Of a stretch of DNA of 64,000 nt, positions 37,659 through 48,914 are shown piece by piece. Position 1 is the first letter of the stretch; each line of letters begins with the position of its first letter. Below the pieces are notes generated by a model. The model was given only the letters and a program-made list of their open reading frames with translations. It was not told where the DNA came from and did not search any database. The DNA lies in NCBI GenBank assembly GCA_001557505.1, contig LSAX01000013.1, positions 1 through 64,000 on the forward strand. Direction: 5' to 3'. The stretch comes from Reticulascus tulasneorum. Taxonomy: Eukaryota; Ascomycota; Sordariomycetes; Glomerellales; Reticulascaceae. The translations under genes were made by a program, and so were the position numbers.

Positions 37659-40178
37659 TTTGATACCGAGGCAGCTAACGTTAATGGGCAGCAATACTCT
37701 GGTATGCGTCCCAAAGTAAGGAGAGCAGTGAGAAGGTTGGCAGGATCAGAAAAAGATCGCTGTTCTACTATCTGGAAGAGTTTAAGGTACCTGCCCCGCA
37801 TGAACGTTCTGTGCAGCCAACCAGGGCCACCAAAATGGCTGATATGCATTTATCGATGTAAAAATTTCATCTTTGCGCTCCATACATGCATGCCTCCCAT
37901 TATAAGGTAGTGGGGTGAGGTTTATGTTCCTCGACTCCAATCACAGGCGCCAAAGCGAGGATGACCTGCATAGGAAAACTGAGAGATGGTCTTCAACATT
38001 CAGTTCACTAAACAGGATGTTAAAAGAGCAATTATGTAAGAAAGATAATAGAGAAATTTTGCAAGATTTCATAGGATCAAGAGTACGAGTGAAGAAAGTT
38101 ATTCTCCCGAACTTGAAAAAACAAACCCATGACAATGTGCGGAGAGCTGTACGGACGGGACACCGAGTGTCTAATGTAACATGGCGTTAGAACTAAACTT
38201 ATGTCAATTTCGAAATCATCGACTTCGTATGGCAGAGTCATTCAATTAATAGGATTGGACTACAGATTAGTGGGGGACGATTCGTGTGCATTGGCAAAAG
38301 TTGAAAGCAATTATGTAACAACGAACGTTTTCAATTGGGGCGTCGGCCTACGTAGATGTCTCCTATCTCCTATCATATCTCCTCGCTCAGACCGAGCACC
38401 GTCCGGAGCTACGAGCTGGACCAAGCGACCGAGCTGGGCCAGCCGGGGGTCTTCCCGCGGCAATAAGCCCTACGAAGCTCAAGAGGCTGAAGATGCCGCG
38501 GGCCAAGGATCTGCAGGCTAATAATCCAGTCTCCAGACCAGAAAAAAAAACGACGGAATAAATTAGGACAACGAGACAGATGGTCTCGATTTGTACCTGC
38601 CTGTTTGAATGTGATAGAGACTCCCCCAGTGCTATTTGGCATGGATCGTGTCTAAGCCATCGGTAAACATCACGCTGTGTTCGTTTCACACCAATCTTAA
38701 TGCTGCTGTGGTTGAGGCCGGGGCCACGGGGATCCCGATGACTGGAAACTGTCATTTTGCGGGACTTTCTTTGCTACGACATATGTTGCATTATGATGCC
38801 AGAACAATGAGCCCATCCACTTCGTACAGGTGCACACATGCCTGAGCTTGATTCTATTCTACATACAGCGGGCACATATGTTGCAATGTGGCCAGAGCCC
38901 CATCGGGTGTCCTTAACGATATGATGGAGTCGTTTGGAAAACGAGACCCCATGTATGCAGCTTCGACAAAACGTACCCACTATGAAGTGACCATATACCT
39001 AGGTAGGTAGGCTGGATGTTAGGCCAAAAATGCTTACCTAGGTTGTTATTTAGTTATGTCCCGACATAAACCGAGATCTAGGTAGGAATGGCGGTCGCGA
39101 CAGCCATTACGGAGTACATTGTCTATCTTTTTTCCAAAACAGTTGTACATGGGTGGAGCTGTTTGAGCAGTATTTGCCCCAAGGGCAAGGGGCGGGGGGT
39201 GCGGAGGTGTATCGCCATGTTGCTATGCTTATACGTGTTATCGGCTTCGATTTAGACACCGCCGCCGTCACATGCTGCGATACTCTATCTATCTATGTGT
39301 GGATTACGGTAGGCAGCTTTAGTAGTCGCCTTGCCTGCACGGTTTCCCGCCCCGTAATCCGTGGATTTTTGTAGGGATGCTACTACAATTTACCAAGGGA
39401 GTAAATGAGCTCCTGGGCACTTGGATGGCTTTCGCCTGCAATCGAGGAAATCAAAGTCATTAGTTGTCGAGTCTTTCCAATCGTGGAGGTCGAGCTATTT
39501 GGTTGCATGTGCGTGCATACCTGCCCACTGACGTAAAATCTGGCCGATTGATGTGCTGTGACGTTTTCTCAGTCCGACATGTCCTTTTCCCCTCATCCAC
39601 CACGACTTGCCTCTTAGTAGCCTAGATAGGTAGTACAGCCACCAACTGTTCGGCACAGCACATGGGGGGCAGGTTTGGGGGGCGCTACAAGGTTCACGGT
39701 GGGTGGTGCTACATGAGTTGTGGGAATGTTGCTGAGAAAACCAATCGGCCTGCTGCTGATTCGTCCGCTGGCCCGTCACCGTCATAGCCGAGAGAACCCA
39801 CCTAGCTATCTATGTACCTCAAGTGCCTCTGGCTTACCTGCAAGCCCAATTCAGGCGATTCTCCAGCGGCAACGAGAGCTTGTGTACATACACCTCACAG
39901 TACCTAGGTACCTCTTGGTGCCCACCCTGGCTGTCGTTCCCCGTGAGAGGTACCTCAGTAAGGTGGGTTCGCTCCAAAAACCCTCCAGCAACCATATCTT
40001 CGCCGAAAACCTCTCTCTCCACCTTTTCCTTCCTCCTCCCTTCTATTTCCTTCCTGACATCCTCTCGTCCTCAAGGCCAGGGCATCGCGAGACCTCGTTG
40101 GAATCTATCATCCGGCTTTGACCCTCTCCACTCCATCTCAATTGATAGCTTTGGCGTCTCTCGCCTCTGTACGTCACC
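37659..40178. other. Intergenic between divergent BUD20 and aconitase genes
   Basis: About 2.5 kb with no gene recognised. 37915-38340 is AT-richer and carries a 91-codon plus frame (37915-38190) with Lys/Arg-rich text and no known motif. 38990-39960 holds several copies of the palindrome TACCTAGGTA or close variants. The 150 bp before the aconitase ATG are pyrimidine-rich (CTCC, CCTTTTCC runs), as in highly expressed fungal promoters. Confidence 0.45.
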
Positions 40179-42749
40179 ATGTTGGCCTCTCGACAGCTCC
40201 TGGGCACTGCGGCCCGGAGCCGTGCCATAACCGGTCTGGGAGTCAGGCGAATGGCCACGGTCTCTGATTCTCCTTTGGAAAAGAAGGTTCGTGTTTTTCG
40301 GTGCCTGTGCAGCTCTATCTGTCATATCGCCGCCGCCATGGCCAAACTGACTGGTGGAAATAGGTCAAGCAGAACAACTGGGAGGAGGGCAACTTCATCA
40401 ACTACAAGAAGATGTCCGAGAACCTCGCCATTGTGCGCAGCCGTCTCAACCGCCCTTTGACATATGCCGAGAAGATTCTTTATTCCCATCTGGACGACCC
40501 TCATGGCCAGGAAATCAAGCGCGGAGTCTCTTATCTTAAGCTGCGACCCGATCGAGTCGCCTGCCAGGATGCCACCGCCCAAATGGCCATCCTGCAGTTC
40601 ATGTCGGCCGGCATGCCATCCGTCGCAAATCCCACCACTGTCCACTGCGATCATTTAATTGAGGCCCAGATCGGAGGTGTCAAGGATCTTGCACGCGCCG
40701 TCGACATCAATAAAGAGGTTTACGACTTCCTCTCCACCGCATGCGCCAAATACAATATCGGGTTCTGGAAACCCGGCTCCGGTATTATTCACCAGATTCT
40801 CCTCGAGAATTACGCCTTTCCGGGCGGTCTATTGATTGGAACTGACTCGCATACTCCTAACGGTGGCGGTCTCGGCATGTGCGCCATCGGTGTCGGTGGT
40901 GCTGATGCTGTCGACGTTATGGCTAATCTCCCCTGGGAACTGAAGGCACCTAACGTTATTGGTATCAAGCTGACCGGAGAAATGTCTGGTTGGACCTCCC
41001 CTAAAGGTAAGGAGATTTCCACGTTCTGAGAGCGGATTTTGGTGCTAAGACCATCTTAACCTCCAGATATCATTCTCAAGGTTGCTGGCATTCTTACCGT
41101 CAAGGGTGGCACCGGCGCCATCGTCGAGTACCATGGCCCCGGCGTTGCTGGAATCTCAGCAACGGGCATGGGAACTATTTGCAACATGGGTGCGGAAATC
41201 GGCGCCACCACGTCCGTCTTCCCTTTCAACGATCGCATGTACGACTACTTGGCCGCAACCAAGCGAAAGGACATTGGCGACTTCGCTCGTGCGTATGCAC
41301 ACGACCTCCACGAGGATGAAGGCGCTGAATATGATCAACTGGTCGAGATCAACTTGTCCGAGCTTGAACCTCACATCAATGGGCCCTTCACACCCGATCT
41401 GGCGACGCCTATCTCCAAATTCAGCGAGGCTGTCAAGGCTAATGGATGGCCTGAAGATCTCAAGGTTGGCCTCATTGGCTCTTGCACAAACTCGTCATAC
41501 GAGGACATGTCCCGGGCCGCTTCGATCGCACGGGATGCACTTGACCACGGCCTTAAGGCGAAAGCTACATTCACTGTGACTCCTGGATCGGAGCAAATTC
41601 GCGCAACCATTGAGAGAGATGGGCAGCTTCAGACCTTCGAGGAATTTGGCGGCATCGTTCTTGCCAACGCCTGCGGCCCTTGCATTGGTCAATGGGATCG
41701 AAAGGATGTGAAGAAGGGCGAGGCCAACTCAATTGTCTCATCATACAACCGAAACTTCACTGGTCGTAACGACGGAAACCCTGCCACCCATTCTTTCGTT
41801 ACCTCTCCGGATCTCGTTGTAGCCATGACTATTGCTGGTAGCCTGCACTTCAACCCACTTACCGACAAGCTCAAGGACAAGGATGGAAATGAGTTCCTGC
41901 TGTCTCCTCCAACCGGCGAGGGCCTTCCCTCAAGAGGCTATGACCCTGGGCAAGATACATATCAGGCTCCTCCCAAAGATCGATCTACTGTTAATGTCCA
42001 AGTTTCGACGACCTCCGATCGGTTGCAAGTCCTGCAGCCATTTGAGGCCTGGGATGGCAAGGATACTTTGGACATCCCCATTCTGATCAAGGCCCAAGGC
42101 AAGACAACCACTGATCACATTTCCATGGCTGGCCCTTGGCTCAAGTACCGTGGGCACTTGGACAACATTTCGAATAACATGCTCATTGGTGCCATCAACG
42201 AGGCGAATGGCGAAGCCAACAAGATCAAGAACTTCACCAATGGCGAATTTGGCGCTGTACCAGCGGTTGCTCGTGACTACAAGAAGAAGGGCATCAAGTG
42301 GGTGGTAGTAGGCGACTGGAACTACGGTGAAGGTAGCTCTCGAGAGCATGCAGCTTTGGAGCCCCGCCATCTCGGAGGTCTTGCCATCATCACTAGAAGC
42401 TTCGCTCGTATCCACGAGACCAACCTGAAGAAGCAAGGCATGTTGCCTTTGGTCTTCTCTGACCCAGCAGACTATGACAAGATCAAGCCCGATGACAAGG
42501 TAAGAAGCTACTCTGAATGCGCAACTTATACAATACGTGCTAACTAACTCGCGCCAGGTTGATATCTTGTGCACGGAACTCGCCGTAGGAGAGCCTATTA
42601 CTATGGTAGTCCATCCCAAAGACGGAAAGCCGTTCAACGTTAAGCTTTCACATACATTCAACGAGGCCCAGATTGAGTGGTTCAAGAACGGTAGCGCCCT
42701 GAACACAATGGCGAAAGCGGCGAAGGCGGCGAAGGCAGCGAAAGCATAA
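40179..42749 (+). CDS. ACO1: Mitochondrial aconitate hydratase, 791 aa, four exons
   Basis: Interconverts citrate and isocitrate in the mitochondrial TCA cycle. Exons 40179-40286, 40364-41006, 41067-42499, 42558-42749. The first 36 codons encode an Arg/Ala-rich mitochondrial presequence ([16 protein letters not shown]). The [4Fe-4S] ligands are C390 ([11 protein letters not shown]), C453 and C456 (ACGPCIGQW), with the same 63- and 3-residue spacing as in animal aconitase. Other blocks are [22 protein letters not shown], and the swivel-domain [23 protein letters not shown]. The C-terminus is odd: after NTM it ends in a run of Ala-Lys-Ala-type triplets. Upstream of this gene is a long promoter. 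Confidence 0.97.
42711..42746 (+). repeat. GCGAAGGCG-type tandem repeat coding the aconitase C-terminal tail
   Basis: A 9-bp unit (GCG AAG/AAA GCG or GCA) is repeated about four times just before the stop codon, giving an Ala-Lys-Ala tail of about 13 residues. It is a simple-sequence coding repeat and may vary in length between strains. Confidence 0.8.
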
Positions 42750-43342
42750 GGAGCGAGATCATTGGTGAGGCTCGAGAGCGGGTGCATAGTCTTTACATAC
42801 TGTAGGTTGTCAGTCAATAGGGGTAGGGGTGAGGCCATCAGTCCCACTGACGGTTGGCTCGGAGATTCTCTTTACCTCGTATGTAGGCCAACGGTTTCCT
42901 AGTTTGTATAAAATAAAGCATTTTAAACACAAAAAGAATTCCCATGATTCAACAGTGCGAATAGGCGTGTGTAAGTCCAGGTATGCACTTAAGAGGGCGG
43001 CCAAGTCACATGGAGATAGTCACGTATCCAGTGTCTGGCACAGGCTGATTACCTGGCATTTTCATCCTTCAAACTCGATGGCCCGTGGATGACATGCGAC
43101 ACAGTATACCACATTGGGCGTTCTTGTATATGACCGATGAGTTTGGTCTCCGAATTGAGTGGAGAGTACGAGGAATGCCAATTACCTGTGTTTGACGTAA
43201 TTTCCACGATCTCCGGCAAACGCGAACCCATCCGTTAGATCCACCCACGCCAACTAGCAGTACTCTCCCAACACACATTGTCCGGATTCCCAAACCACCT
43301 CTACGCCTGGCCTCGACGCGTGGTGCCAACGACGGCAGCGCG
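42750..43342. other. Short intergenic between ACO1 and RBD2
   Basis: About 590 bp holding the aconitase 3' flank (AATAAAG-like element near 42913) and the RBD2 promoter. No gene or repeat seen. Confidence 0.5.
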
Positions 43343-44419
43343 ATGCCTTTGAATGTTGCAAACTTCAGTACGCTTCGAGCTCGCTCCTACGTCTTCCGAC
43401 TGCCGCTCTTCACGCGAGTCGTTATTGCTATCATTATACTGGTCTGGATTCTCAGCATACAGTCGATATGGAATCTGAATCAATGGGGATCGTTGATCCC
43501 TGACCAGATCTCCTTCACAACAGGTAGGCCGCCTCTGAATAACTGGACATGTTCCTCGTTTTCCATAAACTGACAAATGGCTTGATAGCTTACCGAACCA
43601 ACACGTTCCCTTTCATACATCGAAACGCCATACACGCTATCTTGAATATTTTGGCCTTGACACCGTTGATGGAGCGATTCGAGTCGGAATATGGTACCCT
43701 CACATCCATCGCGCTGTTCATTGGGCGTGAGTATCTACCCATTATTAAGACTAGATGGTTCTCGAGACTAATTGCGAACAGCTCTAACAACAATCCCGGC
43801 CATAATGTATACCATAGTAGAGAGGGTCATCTTTCGGGCGAACACGGCTGTCATGGGAGCTAGGTAAGGCCTTCCAGTTTGTTATGTGCTATTGGTGCTC
43901 TTGAGCCGCAACCCAGTGAACAAGTCTAACAAGCTGGCTCTCTTCAGCATTTGGGTATTCCTCCTACTCGGCATGGAAGCAATTCGCACTTACAGGGCCA
44001 ACCCTTACCTAGTCATTGGTACGCACCATATTCCGACTTGGACAACGCCTCTTGTTATGATACTAGTTGTTGCTGCACTTGTGCCAAGCACCAGCTTACT
44101 TGGACACGTTTGTGGTGTCATCGTGGGCTATCTATGTGAGTCAATCCTAGTCCCGCCCAAATTCCATTGACCTTGAGGGATGGAAGCTGATCTCTGTCTG
44201 GGCTTAGTTGGTCTTGGGTACTTGAAGTTTATTAGCCCACCTGAGAAGGCACTGCGTTGGATTGAGGCACGATTAAATCTGTTAGGTCGCCTTCCCCATT
44301 ATGTCAGCGTAGATCAGAAGACCTACGGCCGATTTGGAGTTCTGCCTTCAAGCAACCACTCAAGTGGGGGAAGTGCGCCTACGGCTTTGGTCGGAACTAC
44401 TCAACGGCTAGGGCCATGA
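43343..44419 (+). CDS. RBD2: Rhomboid-family intramembrane protease Rbd2, 266 aa, five exons
   Basis: Exons 43343-43523, 43589-43726, 43782-43863, 43948-44135, 44208-44419; all phases agree. Several hydrophobic helices. The TTAYRTNTFPFIHRNAIHAILNILALTPLMERFE block (helix after the first luminal loop) matches the fungal Rbd2/RbdB group. The candidate nucleophile Ser134 lies in G-A-S-I, encoded across the exon 3/4 junction, and His187 lies in GHVCGVIVG, which fits the rhomboid GHxxGxxxG helix. The usual Gly after the catalytic Ser is Ile here. The conserved C-terminal tail is RLPHYVSVDQKTYGRFGVLP. In fission yeast and Aspergillus the family takes part in SREBP cleavage (established); function here is inferred. 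Confidence 0.9.
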
Positions 44420-44956
44420 GTGCTCTCTGTTGTCTGTACAACAAGCTGGTGATCGTCAGCAGCCTCACATCGCATTTGCTAGGTGTTTCTTGGTGTAGAA
44501 CAGGTATGGGGTCTAGGTTGCCGCGCGGGAGTTTGGTTGCTATATAATGTACCCTATTGCATACCTCACCCCCTCAAGGGATGGATTAGAGCATCAAATG
44601 TGAATGAATATTTGGACCCGACACACCCAGACGCTGCGTAGATTGGGCCACCGTCAGTTCGACGCAAAGATTTGATCACTCCTGAATACGCATGATTCAA
44701 ACATCAGGGCATGCAAATCAACCCTGTCCATGGCAACGAGCGGATCGAGAAGTAAGTTCGGTATCGGGATCAAAGGGAAAGATTTACATAGTATATGCGA
44801 TTTGTTTGTGAGGTATGCGATTCCAAGTGGAGAACCCCGATAATGCAATTTTGAGCATAAATTTGACTCTGACTGGCCCCTGAGAAACGGTTTGTCCCAC
44901 GACGACCAGGACTTCCAACTCCTCGAACCAAGAAGTTATGAGGCGAGGTGGTCGTC
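44420..44956. other. Intergenic between RBD2 and GAA1
   Basis: 537 bp containing the RBD2 3' flank and GAA1 promoter. No gene, repeat or RNA gene seen. Confidence 0.5.
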
Positions 44957-47029
44957 ATGTCGCGCCTTATATGTATGTATTTCCCTGGCAAGCCAGATCA
45001 ATTCCGACGTGTGTATGCCAAGATCTTGTCACCTAACGCGTCTCGCAGCTTCGGCGCTCTTACTGCGACGCGATCCCCGATTGCTCAAGCTTCCACCCTA
45101 CTTGTCACTGCTTTGCATCCTCGTAGGGATCGCATGGTTATTACTTCTGCCGCTCGACAACTATTCAAGAAGGACATACATCTCCGAAAATGCGCTGCTT
45201 CCTGGACAGGTACACACGTACTTCGGCGGTAGTGATCAGAATGTGTTCCGCGCATACAAGCACGAGGTCAATGGGCTGATGAACAAGACCAATTTCGAGT
45301 AAGCACCTCACATGGAGAGATAGAAATTGTTCAATGGCTAATCTCCGCGGCCTTAGGATCAATGACAAACTCGAGGCTATCTTGAAAGGTGTGGGTCTGA
45401 AGGTGGGAAGGCAGAATTACACATACCATTCTGGTGGTGAGGTCTACGCTGGCGAGAATATCTATGCAATTCTCCAGGCCCCTCGTGGCGATGCGACAGA
45501 GGCAATCGTGCTAGTAGCTGCCTGGAAGAACGTGAAAGAGGAGTTCAATCGAAATGGTATTCCTCTGGCTTTGACCTTGGCGCGTTATTTCAAGCGTTGG
45601 TTGCCCCACGCTCTCCAGGAGTTCCCAGCGCGTGGCTGATTGTGAACCCTAGGATGGTCCCTATGGTCCAAGGATATTATTCTACTTATTTCACCCGACA
45701 GCAGGACGGGCACGCAGGCCTGGGTCGATGCCTATCACGACTCTCACGACTCATCCAAAGTCAGCTCACTACCACTCAAGTCTGGCGCCTTACAGGGAGC
45801 CATTGCCATCGATTATCCTCAAGAACATAGGTTCGAGTCGATTCATATTGTCTACGACGGCATTAATGGCCAGCTGCCAAATCTTGACTTGATCAATTCC
45901 GTCGTAAGCATTGCTGGAGGTCAGATGGGTATGGGCGGCGCGATCCAAGAGATGTGGCAACATTCAAACAAATATGAGGACCGCCTTCGTACTATGCTTC
46001 GAGGCATGCTGAAACAAGGCATTGGCCACGCCTCTGGCCCCCACAGCAGCTTCATCCCCTATCATGTTGATGCTGTTACGCTTCAGCCATTTGGTGAGGG
46101 CTGGCACGATGAGATGGGCATGGGAAGGTTGATTGAGGGCACGTTTCGAAGCTTGAACAATTTACTCGAACACCTTCACCAAAGCTTCTTTTTCTACTTA
46201 CTTATGCACAAAGATAGGTTTGTCAGTATAGGCACCTACCTACCTAGCGCAATGCTTCTCGCGGCGAACTTCACCATCATGGCCATTTTCCTGTGGGTCA
46301 AGAGCGGCCACAAGGAACAGAGTCCTGATGCTTCAACGGCCGACCTCGTAAAGGATGGATCCGCGACATCGAAAGAAGCACCAGGCGATTCAGAGCAGAA
46401 ACAGCCTGCCACCACATCAGCACCAGCAGTTGAGCGGGATCTATTCCTACCGCTCGGAGTAGTAGTGGTCTGTCAGTTTCTCGGCGTTGTACCGCTTTAC
46501 GTCTTCAACCACATACCCGCGAACGTGAGTTGGCCTCTAGTCCCATCCCAAAACGACATTGCTAAATGAACCATAGATGATGTCCAATGCTTTTCTAGGT
46601 TTCACAGTCTTGAACTGCGGACTACCATATATCATGTCACATGTTCTGACAACTTATTACACGCCCTCCGTTCAGCAGTACCAGTTGATCAAGTCATTCT
46701 CGCTACTTCTTTTGGGGATGTTTCTTTCCTCCTTAGCGACGCTCAATTTCTCTCTGGCTTTCCTGGTTGGATTACTAGCGAGCCCCCTTACCTTCATGCA
46801 GCCTTGGCCAGAAAATGATATGGCTAGAGGGGCGAGCTGTGCACTTCTCCAGTTAATCGCTCCAACAGCCGCCCTGATCTCTGCAGCATCACAATTCGGT
46901 TTCACTATCGAGCAGGTCCTGAAGGAGGCAGCATTTGGGTGGAACGTGTGGGGTATGTATACTTCAGTCGTAGTATGGTGCGTATGGTGGCCAGCGTGGC
47001 TTGCTAGCTCGCTTCTTGTTCTCGCTTAG
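44957..47029 (+). CDS. GAA1: GPI transamidase component Gaa1, 609 aa, five exons
   Basis: ER membrane subunit of the complex that attaches GPI anchors to proteins. Exons 44957-44972, 45049-45298, 45357-45595, 45653-46524, 46577-47029. The first exon is only 16 nt (MSRLI plus one base) and is needed to reach an ATG before the RRDPRLLKLPPYLSLL segment. The first membrane helix (CILVGIAWLLLLPL) is followed by the luminal peptidase-like domain: ENIYAILQAPRGDATEAIVLVAAW, ALTLARYFKRWSLWSKDIILLI, DAYHD, FGEGWHDEMGMGRLIEGTFRSLNNLLE. Several C-terminal helices follow. Intron 3 was placed at a GTTGGT donor so that KRWSLWSKD is restored; the alternative donor two bases on breaks the frame. The length matches yeast Gaa1. 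An acidic/Ser/Thr linker (about residues 400-440) interrupts the helices. Confidence 0.93.
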
Positions 47030-47218
47030 AGCCAGATTTCGACTGAGGTCGCGGAACGTCTGGTTATACAGATTACTACATAAACAATCAATTGTTATGA
47101 GACCGCAGCCTATGGGGGTGAAAACGGATCATTCGGCCCAACTTTGGCTCTGTTCTCCAGTTGTCTAATGTCTATATTGTACACTGGTGAGCCACAGGAG
47201 TGGCATTGTCAACATCAC

Positions 47219-48480
47219 CTATGCTGCCCAAACATCCTTCCCAGCAGTCTCGATCCAGTTTCCAAGCTGGTTCACGCTAGAATCCCAATCTAGCAACCGC
47301 TGGCGCATGTTCTCAATCTGCTTCATGTCAAGAACCTTGGGCTGCACCCAAGTGATGTGAGCCACTTCATCGACCTGATCTATTGTTCCTCTTAGAAGAC
47401 CAAGGCTCAACGCTTTCATAATCAAATGCTCTATTTCATCCTGCTGCACCTTGGTCTCCTGAGAGATGGTACCGAATGACATAGCCCGGTCGTGTGGCGG
47501 TCTGCGGAAGACAGCCTCCGTTAACGCAGCAAGGTAAATCTTTTCCCGTAGGTGTGTCGCGTGCTCGCTAAGAAGGCCATTCGACGCAATGTGATTCGAC
47601 AAGACGTCGAAGGCTGCAAGGTCGCCCCGATTGAAAGCGAAAAGCAGCTCCCGTAGCCACGAGTCTTGTTTGCTTTGCTTCAAAGCATCGAGAATGGGAT
47701 GGAGCAACAGCTCTCCAAAGTTGTAAATGCTGTTAGATACCAGTGCGGCAATGCTCAGATGATAGGCCCGCTTGTGTCGTTCTTCGGATGTCAGGGAGTT
47801 CAGGTCGATGCAGGCAAGGTACAGTAGTGCGTTCCGGTAGTAGGCGGCAAAGTCCATTTTTCGCTGTCACACGCCAAGTTAGCAACCTTGCAGGAGGCCT
47901 CGTAGAGTATTTGAGGGCATGCTGACCTGATAGTAGCTGGCGTTCGCGTCATAGAAAGCTGCATGGACGATAGTCTCGACTGAGTCAAAGGTATCCAATA
48001 TCCTCTCCGCCGAGTCGAGATCTTTTCTAGCACCATCCAGGTCGTCCAAGTTTAGCTTCACTCTGGCAACTGCGACTGAGGCATAGACCAGAGCATCTTG
48101 CGAATTCTCATGGTCCACTTTCTTCGCAACCGCTTCGAGGAAGGTAAGTCGCTCTTGGTCATCTAGCTGATCGTCAGCAAGCTCCAAGCTCAAGGGTTGC
48201 CATAGTCATCACCTCTGCATTGTGTCGCGGCCTTCAGTGCAAGGTCCACAAGCTTCAACTGGTTGATCTTGTCCGCAAACTTGAGAATAAACACTTTGTA
48301 GAAGGACAGCCGCTGAGGTGCACTGCCCGGATGACTGAAGAATTCGCCAAGTGCGTTGGTAAGTTGGTGCCATAGCTTCCGCTCCCACAGATTCTCAAAT
48401 TCCAGAACCAGATGCTGCAACTCCTCCGGTGCCTCGTCGCGCTGTTCCGCAAGGAAATCTGGAATTGCGTCGACATTCAT
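47219..48480 (-). CDS. RPN9: 26S proteasome regulatory subunit Rpn9, 382 aa, three exons
   Basis: Lid subunit of the 19S regulator. Exons (minus) 48480-48213, 48162-47927, 47863-47219. The N-terminal helical repeats begin IPDFLAEQRDEAPEELQ. The exon 1/2 join rebuilds QCRDDQERLTFLEAVAKKVD, then DALVYASVAVARVKLNLDDLDGARKDLD and HAAFYDANASYYQ. Exon 3 starts RKMDFAAYYRNALLYLACID, and the C-terminal PCI domain contains ISQETKVQQDEIEHLIMKAL. Its length is normal. The ATG at 48480 was preferred to an upstream in-frame alternative start because the family begins just before IPDFL. The gene is convergent with GAA1 (189 bp between stops) and divergent from the complex I gene. Confidence 0.94.
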
Positions 48481-48914
48481 CCTGGCTGTCAACCTTCGTT
48501 TCTGCGTTGTGTGCACTATAGGTATGAGAATTAGCTACTGGAGTCTGTTGTGGCAGAAAACAGGCAAGACAAAGTTTTGCTTACATTTATGATATGGCCA
48601 AAACTGAGGCTGAGGTTCCTAAGAGCTTGAGAGGCTATATGTCTTCAGTGCAAGCTTGGCCCGGTTTGGTTTGTTTGATGCTGAAGGCGAGTTACAAACG
48701 CGGCTGGCTTGCAGCCTGGTCCTGTCAATTGGAAGGTCTAAGCTAGGTACCCACAGTGGGTCTTAGCTGCGATCTCACGTGACATCCAAGTCAGTCCCTT
48801 GACTACTAGTTAGGTAAGCTATCTAGTTTCAATGTCATCGATTCAATCGGCAGACATTGCGAGTTCAATTGGGACGGCACATCATATTGTCTGGACTCGG
48901 CCTGGCTTGCGAGA
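48481..48914. promoter_or_regulatory. Shared divergent promoter of RPN9 and the complex I 40 kDa gene
   Basis: 434 bp between two ATGs pointing away from each other. It must hold both promoters and both 5' leaders. No recognised proteasome control element (PACE, GGTGGCAAA) was found by eye. Confidence 0.55.
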
